From assembly GCF_014650875.1 (NCBI RefSeq), contig NZ_BMVU01000006.1:1-64000 (forward strand): a stretch of 64,000 bases of DNA, in the 5' to 3' direction. The notes under the pieces are model-generated. The model did no database searches, was not told the DNA's origin, and worked only from the letters and a program-made list of their open reading frames with translations. Positions 1 to 8,294 of this stretch are shown here, in pieces; position 1 is the stretch's first letter, and each line of letters begins with the position of its first letter. The DNA comes from Streptomyces minutiscleroticus (GTDB lineage: Bacteria; Actinomycetota; Actinomycetes; Streptomycetales; Streptomycetaceae). Position numbers and translations under genes: made by a program.

Positions 1-33
1 CTAAATCGGCCGGGCCGACCGCATCCGACGAAC

Positions 34-98
34 GATCTCGATCATGGGGCTGTGTCGTGGCCACAGCCACAGCCTCCCATCACCCCATGATCAAGATC
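34..98. repeat. Nested inverted repeat at window start
   Basis: ATCATGGGG (41-49) pairs with CCCCATGAT (83-91), extended by GATC at 34-37 and 95-98 across a 3-base mismatch. Inside, GGCTGTG (48-54) can pair with CACAGCC at 62-68 or 68-74. An 8-bp palindrome TAGTACTA follows at 107-114. It could be a terminator of a gene to the left or the remains of a transposon end; there is no coding evidence in 1-236. Confidence 0.5.
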
Positions 99-236
99 TA
101 GCCCTGTAGTACTAGGACCTGTCGGGCCGTGGTGCCGCGGCAGTGGTCGGTGAGCCTTCCGGCCACGACGACCGTGTCACGACCGAGGTTGCGCAGCACC
201 GTCATGCAGATGTACTCGACCGCGAGGGAGGACGGC

Positions 237-1079
237 ATGGAGCCATCGGCACTCCGCCGGGCAATCGAGGCAGGCCGGGCGACCGCTTCGGAATTGGGCC
301 TCGAGGTCGACGATGTGATCGTCGTGCACGACTCGGACCGCGTCGCGCTGCGTCTGGTCCCCTGCGGTGTCCTGGCCCGGGTCGCTCCTCCGGGGCATCT
401 GGCCGATTCCGAGTTCGAGGTGGAGGTCGCCCGCCGTCTCGCCGGCGTCGACGCTCCGGTGGGCGAGCTCGACCCTCGGGTCGAACCGCGGGTCCATGTA
501 CGCGATTCCTTCGCCGTCTCGCTCTGGACCTACTACGAACCCGTGGAACCGGACGTCGCACCGGCCGACTACGCGGACGTGCTCCTGCGGCACCATGCCG
601 CCCTGCGCCGGATCGATCTGGACGCACCGCACTTCACCGACCGGGTCGCCGCGGCGCTCAGAGAGGTGAACGACCGGGAGCGGTCCCCCGAACTGCCCGA
701 CAACGACCGGGAGTTCCTCGGCGCCGCACTCAGTGGGCTGGGTGCCGCGATCAGTGACGGGAAAGCCGACGACCAGTTGCTGCACGGCGAGCCGCATCCG
801 GGCAACCTCCTCGGCACGAGGCGAGGGCCGCTCCTCGTGGACCTCGCCACGTGCTGCCGCGGGCCGGTCGAGTTCGACCTCGCCCATGCGCCCGAGGAGG
901 TGGGAAGGCACTACGCGGGGGCCGACCACGGCCTGGTCCACCGGTGCCGCGCCCTGAACTGGGCGATGTTCGCGGCCTGGCGCTGGCGCCGGGACGACCA
1001 CATGCCCGGCCGGGACCGCTGGAGGGTGGAGGGGCTCGACCGGGTCCGTGCCGCACTCGTTCGCTGCGGACCGGACTGA
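237..1079 (+). CDS. Aminoglycoside phosphotransferase (APH)-family kinase-like protein
   Basis: A 280-aa protein of the APH/choline-kinase fold. The Brenner-type catalytic loop reads LHGEPHPGNLL (about residues 182-192), followed by VDLATCC and GPVEFDLAH (about 201-217), which match the metal-binding aspartate strand and the GP..DLA motif of the family. The usual catalytic Asp of HGD is Glu here, so activity should not be assumed. The start at 237 is chosen because GAGGGAGGA sits 5 bases upstream; an in-frame ATG-like start at 129 lacks a ribosome binding site. The substrate is unknown; such proteins often act on small hydroxylated compounds or antibiotics. It is followed by an unrelated ABC transporter relic. 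Confidence 0.8.
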   Translation: MEPSALRRAIEAGRATASELGLEVDDVIVVHDSDRVALRLVPCGVLARVAPPGHLADSEFEVEVARRLAGVDAPVGELDPRVEPRVHVRDSFAVSLWTYYEPVEPDVAPADYADVLLRHHAALRRIDLDAPHFTDRVAAALREVNDRERSPELPDNDREFLGAALSGLGAAISDGKADDQLLHGEPHPGNLLGTRRGPLLVDLATCCRGPVEFDLAHAPEEVGRHYAGADHGLVHRCRALNWAMFAAWRWRRDDHMPGRDRWRVEGLDRVRAALVRCGPD

Positions 1080-1181
1080 GACAGGGACGGAGGGGCTGCC
1101 GGGTACCGGTGCGCCGCGCGCCGTGTGCGGCGTCCCGGCTGGACGGCCTCCGGCTCGCCCGATCCCTCCTGTGCCGGCCGG

Positions 1182-1492
1182 ATGAGGCTTGAGGGGGTCG
1201 GGCTGCGGTATGGCCGACGCGGTCCATGGGTGCTGCGGGACGTGCACCTGGAGCTGCCGCCGGGTCGGCTGATCCGGGCTCAGGGCGGCAACGGCTGCGG
1301 GAAGTCGGCGCTTCTGCGGGTGGTCGCGGGGGTGGCCCGGCCGGATCGCGGACGGGTGTCCGGGCGGTCAGTGCGCCGGCGGACGGAGGCGTTCGGCTGG
1401 AGACGGACGAGACGCACTCGGACGCGCTGCTGCGGACCCTGCTCGCGGAGCCGGGCCTTCACATCCGCCGCGTGAGCGGGGGACGGCTTTGA
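1182..1492 (+). pseudogene. ABC transporter ATP-binding protein relic (internal deletion plus frameshift)
   Basis: The first about 60 codons from ATG 1182 encode an ABC ATPase N-terminus with a Walker A (GGNGCGKSALLR). The last about 35 codons lie in a different frame and read DALLRTLLAEPGLHIRR, a plausible ATPase C-terminus, ending at TGA 1490-1492. That stop overlaps the next start codon (TTGA), as expected of an intact operon. The Q-loop, signature motif and Walker B are absent: only about 100 codons remain of a protein that is normally 200 or more. I infer an out-of-frame internal deletion. Confidence 0.8.
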
Positions 1493-2163
1493 CAGCGTCG
1501 GTCCGCTACTACGGGGTGCTGTTGCTGCGCTCCCAGCGGTGGCTGCCGCCCGTGCTGCTCTACGTCGCGCTGGTGGGGACCTCGCTGGACGGCCAGTCCC
1601 GGCTCGGCAGCCAGTTCGGCTGGAACGCCGCCATGCCGGTGCCTGCCCTGGCCTGGCTCACCCGTTCCCTGTCGGCCGCGGAACCGCCCGCCGCCCGCGC
1701 CTGCCTGTCCGCCGCGACCGGCGCCCGCCGCCCCCAGTACGCCGCACTGGCCGTCCCCCTGGCCGCCGGCCTGCTGCCCATGCTGCTCGCGGCGGTGGCC
1801 GCTCTGCTGACCTGCACGGCGCCACCGGGCGCCTCGCCGGCAGCGGCGTTCGGCGCCGGGCTGGCCACTGGTGCGGTCTGCGCCCTGACGGGCAGTGCGC
1901 TCGGGGCGGTCTGCAGCCCACCGCTGGTGCGCACCACAGCGGGCGGAGCAGGTGTGTCGACCGTCGGCTCGGTGCTGCTGCTGATGCTCACCGCCTCACC
2001 GGCGAACGCCGCCGTCCGTGACGCCTTCTCCTCCCACCGGACCGGCGCGCGTCTCCCGCTGCTGCCCCTGCTGGCCGCGCGCGCCCTGGCGGCGGTCCTC
2101 TGGTGGACCTCCGCCCGGGCGGCCGGCCGGGTCGGCGCGGCCGCCGACCGGGACTCGGGCTGA
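1489..2163 (+). CDS. ABC-type permease-like membrane protein
   Basis: A 224-aa, Ala/Leu/Val-rich integral membrane protein with about five hydrophobic segments (near residues 15-30, 45-60, 85-105, 115-140 and 150-170). The start is TTG 1489, which overlaps the stop of the upstream ATPase relic by four bases, so the pair was once translationally coupled. It was probably the membrane partner of that ATPase. With the ATPase destroyed it is likely non-functional as a transporter unless another ATPase substitutes. I do not recognise a more specific family. Confidence 0.65.
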   Translation: MTASVRYYGVLLLRSQRWLPPVLLYVALVGTSLDGQSRLGSQFGWNAAMPVPALAWLTRSLSAAEPPAARACLSAATGARRPQYAALAVPLAAGLLPMLLAAVAALLTCTAPPGASPAAAFGAGLATGAVCALTGSALGAVCSPPLVRTTAGGAGVSTVGSVLLLMLTASPANAAVRDAFSSHRTGARLPLLPLLAARALAAVLWWTSARAAGRVGAAADRDSG

Positions 2164-2397
2164 CCTCACCGCCTCTTCGGCAGCCGGCGGAACCCTGTCC
2201 GTCGTGGACGGTCACAGTGATCCACCCGGACATCGGCCACCTGCCCGGCGGAGCCGTTCCGGTGAAGTCCCTCGACAGCGATCACTCCACGTCGCTCGGC
2301 GAACGCAGAGGCACCGTGCGACCGCCGGCCCGGCTGTCCGGCGGCGATGCATTGACGGATCGGCGTCCGCGGGAGAAAGATCGGCAGGCAGCATTTT

Positions 2398-2409
2398 GAC
2401 AACGTTGTC
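2398..2409. promoter_or_regulatory. LacI-type operator upstream of GH92
   Basis: GACAACGTTGTC is a perfect 12-bp palindrome with the central CpG typical of LacI-family operators. It lies 16 bases before the GH92 start, where a bound repressor would block transcription or initiation. No LacI regulator gene lies in the window, so the regulator acts in trans. Confidence 0.7.
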
Positions 2410-2425
2410 GAACGAGAGGATCGCG

Positions 2426-4786
2426 ATGAGAGCGTTGAGACGCGCCTTCACCGCCGCGTTGATCGTCACCACCGTGGCCGCAGCCTCCGCCGTCCCCGGC
2501 GTCGCGAACGCCAAGGAGCGGGGACCGAAGTTCGCCGCCGACCCCACCACACTGGTCGACACGTCGATCGGCAACAACGGTGACGGGACGACCTTCCCGG
2601 GCGCGGCCACTCCGTTCGGCATGGTGCAGCTCAGCCCTGACACGCAGCTGAACAAGTACGCCTCCTACGACTACGCGCAGGACACCGTCCTGGGCTTCAG
2701 CCACACGCACCTCTCGGGCGTCGGCTGCCAGACGATGGGCAACATCCGGTTCATGCCGACCACCGGCGCGGTGACGTCGTCCGACCCGGCGCAGTACGGT
2801 GCGAGATTCAGTCATGCCAACGAGACCCGCACGCCGGGCTACTACGGTGTGGAGTTCGACAACGGCATACGGACCGAACTGTCGGCGACGCAGCGGACCG
2901 GCCAGCACCGCTACACCTACCCCGGCGGCTCGGGCGCGCAGAACGTCCTCATCGAGGCCGGCGAGAGCAACGGCAGCACCTATGCCGGTGACGTCGAGGT
3001 GGTCGGGAACGACACCGTGGAAGGCTGGGTCCAGGGCGGCAACTTCTGCGGGGAGACCGGCAAGGAGCGCTACCGGGTGTTCTTCAGCGCCAAGTTCGAC
3101 CGGGCGTTCTCGACGTTCGGCACCTGGAGCGACGGCAGCCTCGCCCCGGACCGGCGGGAGGCCTCGCGCGGCAGCAAGCGCGTCGGGGCCTGGCTGACGT
3201 TCGACCCGGCCGGGGGCGAGCGGGTCGGCGCCTCGGTGGGCCTCTCCTACACCTCGGTCGACGGGGCGCGCCTCAACCGCAGGGCCGAGCAGCCGAAGTC
3301 GTTCGACAAGGCCCGCTCCGGCGCGCACGACGCCTGGCGGGACGAGCTGAACCGCATGCGCGTGGCCGGTGGCACCACCGCCGACCAGCGCACGTACTAC
3401 AGCGCGCTCTACCACTCGCTGCTGCACCCGTCGATCGGGTCCGACGTGGACAACCGCTACCGCGGTTTCGACGACGAGGTGCACCGCGCGGACTCGACGT
3501 ACTACCAGATGTTCTCGCTCTGGGACACCTACCGTTCGCAGAACCAACTGGTGGCCCTGCTGAACCCGGACAAGGCCGCGGACATGGCCAAGTCCGTGCT
3601 GCACGTCTACGAGGACGGCGGCTGGCTGCCGCGCTGGGGGCTCGGCAACAGCGAGACCAACGTGATGAGCGGTGATCCCGTCACCCCGTGGATCGTCGAC
3701 ATCCACAACCGCGGTCTCCTCGACGACCGCACCTCGCGCCGGCTCTTCGCCGCGCTGTGGAAGAACGCCAACGACGTCCCCGCCGACCAGTCCACCTTCC
3801 GGGGCCGTGACGGCAACCCGACGTACGTCGAGAACGGCTGGGTCGGCTACCAGGACCTGCCCGGCTACAAGTTCGGCGACAGCCGCCAGGCCGGCTCGGC
3901 CACGCTCGAGTACGCGCTCGGCGACTGCGCGCTGTCCACGATGGCCGACGGTCTCGGCTACGAGGACAAGGCCGCGACGCTCGCCTCACGCTGTGACAAC
4001 TTCACCGAGCTCTGGGACCCCGACGTCACCTCGCGGGGCTTCTCCGGGTTCCCCGTGACGAGGAACGCGGACGGCACCGTCGCCGGCGACCCCGATCCCA
4101 CTCGGTCCGGCGCCTTCCACGAGGGCACCGCGTGGCAGTACCAGTGGCTCGCCCAGCAGGACCCGCAGACCCTCTTCGGCCTGATGGGCGGAGCGGCGGC
4201 CGCCGAGCAGCGGCTCGACACGTTCTTCGACATGCCGACCGTGCTCACCGACCCGGCGAAGGCCGCCTCGCAGTCGTGGGTGACCGGCGCGTACGACTAC
4301 CACAACAACTTCGCCTTCAACCCCAACAACGAGCCCGACTTCCACGCGCCCTGGATGTACGCGTGGACCGGCTCGCCGTGGAAGACCTCGGCGGTGCTGC
4401 GCGCGATGCGCACCCTCTTCACCGACGACGTGTACGGCATGCCCGGCAACGACGACCTCGGCGCCACCTCGTCGCTGCTCGTGTTCGCGATGGCCGGCGT
4501 CTTCGAGGCCCAGCCCGGTTCGGCCGCCTACATCGTCACGGCGCCGATGTTCGAGAAGGTCGAGATCCGGCCCGAGCACGGGCGCAGGATCGGCATCGAG
4601 GCTCCGGGGGCCGACGCCTCGAAGCTGCAGTACGTGTCCTCCGTGCGCACGGACCGGGGCAAGGCGCACAAGAGCTGGCTCTCCCACGAGGACCTGCTCC
4701 GCTCCGGCACGATCGAGGTCAAGCTCTCCGACAGGCCCACGAAGTGGGGCGTCGGCGCCGCTCCGCCCGCCGTGTCCCAGGACTGA
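2426..4786 (+). CDS. Secreted GH92 alpha-mannosidase
   Basis: A 786-aa glycoside hydrolase of family 92, calcium-dependent exo-alpha-mannosidases acting on fungal or yeast mannans and N-glycans. A Sec signal peptide covers residues 1-29 with cleavage after VANA. Family motifs are present in order: NNGDGTTFPGAATPFGMVQL (about 50-69), FSHTHLSG, SLWDTYRSQ, GWLPRWGLGNSETNVMSGDP, EGTAWQYQW and NEPDFHAPW. The length fits a complete catalytic core with no extra carbohydrate-binding module. ATG 2426 is preceded by GAGAGGA. It is monocistronic, with a LacI-type operator just upstream and a very strong terminator at its stop codon. Confidence 0.93.
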   Translation: MRALRRAFTAALIVTTVAAASAVPGVANAKERGPKFAADPTTLVDTSIGNNGDGTTFPGAATPFGMVQLSPDTQLNKYASYDYAQDTVLGFSHTHLSGVGCQTMGNIRFMPTTGAVTSSDPAQYGARFSHANETRTPGYYGVEFDNGIRTELSATQRTGQHRYTYPGGSGAQNVLIEAGESNGSTYAGDVEVVGNDTVEGWVQGGNFCGETGKERYRVFFSAKFDRAFSTFGTWSDGSLAPDRREASRGSKRVGAWLTFDPAGGERVGASVGLSYTSVDGARLNRRAEQPKSFDKARSGAHDAWRDELNRMRVAGGTTADQRTYYSALYHSLLHPSIGSDVDNRYRGFDDEVHRADSTYYQMFSLWDTYRSQNQLVALLNPDKAADMAKSVLHVYEDGGWLPRWGLGNSETNVMSGDPVTPWIVDIHNRGLLDDRTSRRLFAALWKNANDVPADQSTFRGRDGNPTYVENGWVGYQDLPGYKFGDSRQAGSATLEYALGDCALSTMADGLGYEDKAATLASRCDNFTELWDPDVTSRGFSGFPVTRNADGTVAGDPDPTRSGAFHEGTAWQYQWLAQQDPQTLFGLMGGAAAAEQRLDTFFDMPTVLTDPAKAASQSWVTGAYDYHNNFAFNPNNEPDFHAPWMYAWTGSPWKTSAVLRAMRTLFTDDVYGMPGNDDLGATSSLLVFAMAGVFEAQPGSAAYIVTAPMFEKVEIRPEHGRRIGIEAPGADASKLQYVSSVRTDRGKAHKSWLSHEDLLRSGTIEVKLSDRPTKWGVGAAPPAVSQD

Positions 4787-4837
4787 CGCACAGAAGGTGC
4801 GGTCCCCTCGGCGAGGGGACCGCACCTTCTGTGCGTC
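4785..4837 (+). terminator. Terminator after GH92 (26-bp perfect stem)
   Basis: The arms 4785-4810 and 4812-4837 are perfect reverse complements over 26 bases around one spacer base. The hairpin begins inside the GH92 stop codon and is GC-rich without a clear T-run, as is common in Streptomyces. Confidence 0.9.
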
Positions 4838-4958
4838 TCGCGTCGCCATGGGATGTGACGCGCAGTCACCCGGTCGAGGCACTCGGTTCCACCGCTCGCC
4901 GGACGCACCGCGCCGAGGCCCGAAGAGTGTGAAAAGTGGCGCACGCCACATCGACGCA

Positions 4959-4992
4959 CTGTCCGATCGGTCAGTTCTGACCGATCGGACAG
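4959..4992. promoter_or_regulatory. TetR operator (16-bp arms)
   Basis: CTGTCCGATCGGTCAG at 4959-4974 and its exact reverse complement at 4977-4992 are separated by TT. Each arm contains the nested palindrome CCGATCGG. The site ends 14 bases before the TetR start, next to a possible -10 (TACGGT, 4994-4999), so autorepression of the tetR-MMPL operon is expected. Confidence 0.85.
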
Positions 4993-5005
4993 CTACGGTT
5001 GGGGC

Positions 5006-5554
5006 ATGGCACGCTCCGCCTCCGCCCTGCGCGGTCAGATCCTGGAGTCGGCACTACGGCTGTTCGCCGTGCACGGCTTCCGCGGCACCTCGTTGCAGGA
5101 CATCGCCTCCGACGCCGGCTGCTCGAAGGCGTCGCTCCTCTACCACTTCGCCGGCAAGGAAGCGATCCTCACCGAGCTGCTGACCCCGGCCCGGGACGCC
5201 GTCGCCACCCTGCTCGGCCGTGTGGCCGGGCTGGAGGGCGGCCGGCTGGTGGAGGAGACCGTCACCGGATACGTCGACCTGGCGCTGCGGTACCGCCGCG
5301 AAATCCAGCTTCTCTTCGAGCACATCGCCGAGATGTCCTGTCACGAGGACCTCGGCGTCATGGAGCTGGCGGACGGGCTGCTGGACGCGCTGGCCGGCCG
5401 CTCGCGGCAGGCGCCGGCCCGGGTGGCCGCGTGGATGGTGCTGGGCGCCGTCTTCATCACCAGTGCCTCCGACGAGGAAGTGGCGCCGGACGAGGTGCTG
5501 CGTGCCGAAATGATCCGCAGTGCGCTGCGGACGCTTGACCACACCCTCAGCTGA
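5006..5554 (+). CDS. TetR-family repressor of the MMPL exporter
   Basis: A 182-aa TetR/AcrR regulator. The N-terminal helix-turn-helix is clear (GTSLQDIASDAGCSKASLLYH, about residues 28-48), followed by a variable ligand-binding domain. ATG 5006 lies only 6 bases after a -10-like TACGGT, suggesting a leaderless mRNA. A large perfect operator lies immediately upstream and the MMPL transporter starts 25 bases downstream in the same direction. Family knowledge therefore suggests a drug- or lipid-responsive repressor of the exporter. Confidence 0.92.
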   Translation: MARSASALRGQILESALRLFAVHGFRGTSLQDIASDAGCSKASLLYHFAGKEAILTELLTPARDAVATLLGRVAGLEGGRLVEETVTGYVDLALRYRREIQLLFEHIAEMSCHEDLGVMELADGLLDALAGRSRQAPARVAAWMVLGAVFITSASDEEVAPDEVLRAEMIRSALRTLDHTLS

Positions 5555-5579
5555 CCACTCACGGAAAGACCCTTCCTCC

Positions 5580-7748
5580 ATGGCGACCCTGCTGTACCGG
5601 CTCGGCCGATTCTCCTTCCGTAAAAGAGGCCGAATAGCCGCGGTCTGGCTTCTCCTGCTGGCTCTGCTGGGCGTCGGAGCCGCCACCCTGATGGGCCCGA
5701 CCAGCGACAAGTTCTCCATGCCGGGCACCGAGTCCCAGCAGGCGCTGGACGACCTCGACCGGCAGTTCCCGCAGGCCGGCGGGGCCACCGGTACCATCGT
5801 CGTCGCCGCGCCCGAGGGCGAGAAGCTGACCCCCGCCGCGGTGGCGCCCGTGGTGAAGGAAGCCGCCGGGATCGACGGCGTGACCGCCGCCATGGACCCG
5901 TTCCAGACCGGCTCCGTCTCCGAGGACGGCCGCTACGCCCTGGTCCAGGTGCAGTTCGACAAGGCCGCCGACGAGGTCTCCGACGAGGCGAAGTCGGCCT
6001 ACGAGGGCGTCGGCGCCGACATCGGGGGACTGCGGGTCGAGCACGGCGGCGAGGTCATGGGCGGTGAGGTGGAGGTCGGCTCCACCGAGGCGCTCGGCGT
6101 CCTGGTCGCCGCGGTGGTCCTGGTCATCACCTTCGGCTCGCTGGTCGCCGCCGGCATGACCCTGCTGAACGCGCTGATCGGCGTCGCGGTGGGCATGGCC
6201 GGTCTCTTCACCCTGTCCGGTGTCATCGAGCTGACCTCCACCGCCCCCATCCTGGCGCTGATGCTGGGTCTGGCCGTCGGCATCGACTACTCGCTCTTCA
6301 TCACCTCCCGCTACCGCCAGTACCTCGCCGAGGGCCTGCAGCCCGAGGAGGCCGCCGGACGGGCGACCGGCACCGCCGGTTCCGCCGTCGTCTTCGCCGG
6401 TGCCACCGTCGTCATCGCCCTGGCCGGCCTCTCCGTCGTCGGCATCCCCTTCCTGAGCGTGATGGGCCTCGCCGCGGCCGCCACCGTCGCCGTCGCCGTC
6501 CTGGTCGCCCTCACCCTGCTGCCGGCCTTCCTCTCCTTCGCCGGGAAGAAGATCCTGCCGCGCAAGCAGCGCCGGGCGGACGGGGACGCCGCCGAGGACG
6601 CCGTCGTCGCCGAGGGCTTCGGCTTCACCTGGGGCCGGCTCGTCACCAAGCTGCGCGTCCCGCTCCTGATCGTCGGCATCCTCGGCCTGGGCGCGCTCAC
6701 CCTGCCCGCCCAGGACATGCGCCTGGCCCTGCCGGACGCGGGCACCGCCGCCGAGGGCTCCGCCGCACGCGAGGCGTACGACCTGACGTCCGAGGGCTTC
6801 GGCGAGGGCTTCAACGGCCGTCTCGTCGCCGTGGTCAACGGTGAGGACGCGCAGTCCACCAAGGCGGCCGCGGAGAAGGCCACCGCCCTCATCAAGGACA
6901 CCGACGGCATCCTGGCCGTCGCCCCGCCGCAGCTGAACAAGCAGGGCACCACCGCTCTGCTGACCATCATCCCCAAGGCCGGCCCGACCGCCGCCGCCAC
7001 CGAGGACGCCGTCCACGACATCCGCGACCGGGTCGCGGACGTCAAGGACGCCGACATCGCCCTCACCGGCGCGACCGCCCTGGGCATCGACGTCTCGGAG
7101 AAGCTCTCCGACGCCCTGCCGGTGTACCTGCTCCTGGTGGTGGGCCTGTCCATCCTGCTGCTCATGCTGGTCTTCCGGTCGATCCTGGTGCCGCTGAAGG
7201 CGGCGCTGGGCTTCCTGCTCACCGTGGGCGCGACCTTCGGCATCACCGTCGGCATCTTCCAGGAGGGCCACCTCGCCGGCCTGGTGGGCGTCGACACCCC
7301 CGGCCCGCTGGTGAGCTTCCTGCCGATCCTGCTGATCGGCATCCTGTTCGGCCTCGCCATGGACTACGAGGTCTTCCTCGTCTCCCGTATGCGCGAGGAC
7401 TTCGTCCACGGCGCCGATCCGCAGGAGGCCATGGTCAGCGGCCTGGGCCACAACGCCCGCGTCGTCACGGCCGCCGCGCTCATCATGACGTCCGTGTTCG
7501 GGGGCTTCGTCCTGATGGACGACCCGATCATCAAGTCCATCGGGTTCGCCCTCGCCGTCGGCGTGGTCATCGACGCCTTCGTCGTCCGCATGGCGCTGGT
7601 TCCGGCGGTGATGTCGCTCCTCGGCCGTGCCGCCTGGTGGCTGCCCGGGCCCGTCGACAAGGTCCTGCCCGACCTCGACATCGAGGGCGAGAAGCTGAAC
7701 CGGCAGCTGGCCGCGGAGGCCCGCAGCGAGGACCTCGTCCCGGTCTGA
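5580..7748 (+). CDS. MMPL-family RND-type membrane transporter
   Basis: A 722-aa MMPL/RND transporter. After an N-terminal membrane helix comes a large extracytoplasmic domain (about 45-165), a block of five or six membrane helices with the typical GLAVGIDYSLFITSRYR (about 225-241), a second soluble domain and a second block with GLAMDYEVFLVSRMRE. The two halves are the usual internal duplication. Such proteins export lipids, polyketides or drugs using proton-motive force. The start at ATG 5580 matches the MATLLYRLGR opening common in actinobacterial homologues. It forms a two-gene operon with the upstream TetR. Confidence 0.93.
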   Translation: MATLLYRLGRFSFRKRGRIAAVWLLLLALLGVGAATLMGPTSDKFSMPGTESQQALDDLDRQFPQAGGATGTIVVAAPEGEKLTPAAVAPVVKEAAGIDGVTAAMDPFQTGSVSEDGRYALVQVQFDKAADEVSDEAKSAYEGVGADIGGLRVEHGGEVMGGEVEVGSTEALGVLVAAVVLVITFGSLVAAGMTLLNALIGVAVGMAGLFTLSGVIELTSTAPILALMLGLAVGIDYSLFITSRYRQYLAEGLQPEEAAGRATGTAGSAVVFAGATVVIALAGLSVVGIPFLSVMGLAAAATVAVAVLVALTLLPAFLSFAGKKILPRKQRRADGDAAEDAVVAEGFGFTWGRLVTKLRVPLLIVGILGLGALTLPAQDMRLALPDAGTAAEGSAAREAYDLTSEGFGEGFNGRLVAVVNGEDAQSTKAAAEKATALIKDTDGILAVAPPQLNKQGTTALLTIIPKAGPTAAATEDAVHDIRDRVADVKDADIALTGATALGIDVSEKLSDALPVYLLLVVGLSILLLMLVFRSILVPLKAALGFLLTVGATFGITVGIFQEGHLAGLVGVDTPGPLVSFLPILLIGILFGLAMDYEVFLVSRMREDFVHGADPQEAMVSGLGHNARVVTAAALIMTSVFGGFVLMDDPIIKSIGFALAVGVVIDAFVVRMALVPAVMSLLGRAAWWLPGPVDKVLPDLDIEGEKLNRQLAAEARSEDLVPV

Positions 7749-7806
7749 CCCGCGCACCGGCCGGACCACACCTTCGGGAGGACCGGAACCGCCCGGACCA
7801 CACTCT

Positions 7807-7844
7807 CGGGCGGACGGGAACCGCACAGCGTTCCCGTCCGCCCG
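7807..7844 (+). terminator. Terminator after MMPL operon
   Basis: CGGGCGGACGGGAAC (7807-7821) pairs perfectly with 7830-7844 around an 8-base loop, 58 bases after the MMPL stop. Confidence 0.8.
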
Positions 7845-7991
7845 GGGTGCTTGCGACCGGGGCGGTGAGCCTCGTGGAACGACCGCCTCGTATGTGATCG
7901 TGGCGGGGCACGGAGGGACGCGACCCGGCACGAGCGCCGACGCCCTCCGGGGGATGCCGGCTCCCCGGAGCGGCAGCGGTGCGCACAACAC

Positions 7992-8029
7992 TGCGGCCCC
8001 ACTCCCGGATCACCGGGAGCGGGGCCGCA
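7992..8029 (-). terminator. Terminator of the tRNA-Gly transcript
   Basis: A 17-bp stem (7992-8008 with 8013-8029, one A-C mismatch) with a 5-base loop lies three bases beyond the tRNA 3' end on the minus strand. It supports a dedicated single-tRNA transcription unit. Confidence 0.75.
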
Positions 8030-8032
8030 TCG

Positions 8033-8102
8033 AGCGCCGGGCAGGCCTTGCACCTGCATCTCCCCGCAGGAAGCGGGGCGTCTTTCCTTGGACCACCAAC
8101 GC
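8033..8102 (-). tRNA. tRNA-Gly (anticodon UCC), atypical loops
   Basis: The minus strand folds into a complete 70-nt cloverleaf. The acceptor stem GCGTTGG/CCGGCGC has all seven positions paired (two G-U). U8, A14, G18, G19 and A21 are present; the D stem has three pairs; the anticodon arm is CCCCG-CTTCCTG-CGGGG; the variable loop is AGAT; the T arm is GCAGG-TGCAAGG-CCTGC. The glycine identity set is intact: G1-C72, C2-G71, G3-C70, C35, C36 and U73. Unusual features are U37 and G38 in the anticodon loop, G55 in place of U55 in the T loop, and a C13-A22 mismatch. CCA is not encoded. A terminator follows directly, and a -10-like TATGGT lies at 8147-8142. Confidence 0.75.
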
Positions 8103-8294
8103 GAGGCCCGCCGCCGGGAGTTCGGCGACCGCTCAAGATCGACCATAGCACGGCCGCCAGGTCCTTCGCCCGGGGACCGCGGCCCCGGTGACGGCCACGG
8201 CCGTCGAACGGTCGCCGGATCGAGCCCCTGGCCCCCGGGCGCCGGAAGTCGAGGTGTGGCCGGTCCGCCCCACCGGCTCGCGCGCCGCCCTGCG

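Noticed and set aside
5559..7991. Minus-strand open frame of 810 codons
   Set aside because: It is the antisense shadow of the MMPL gene, with Gly/Asp/Gln-rich low-complexity sequence and no start signal.
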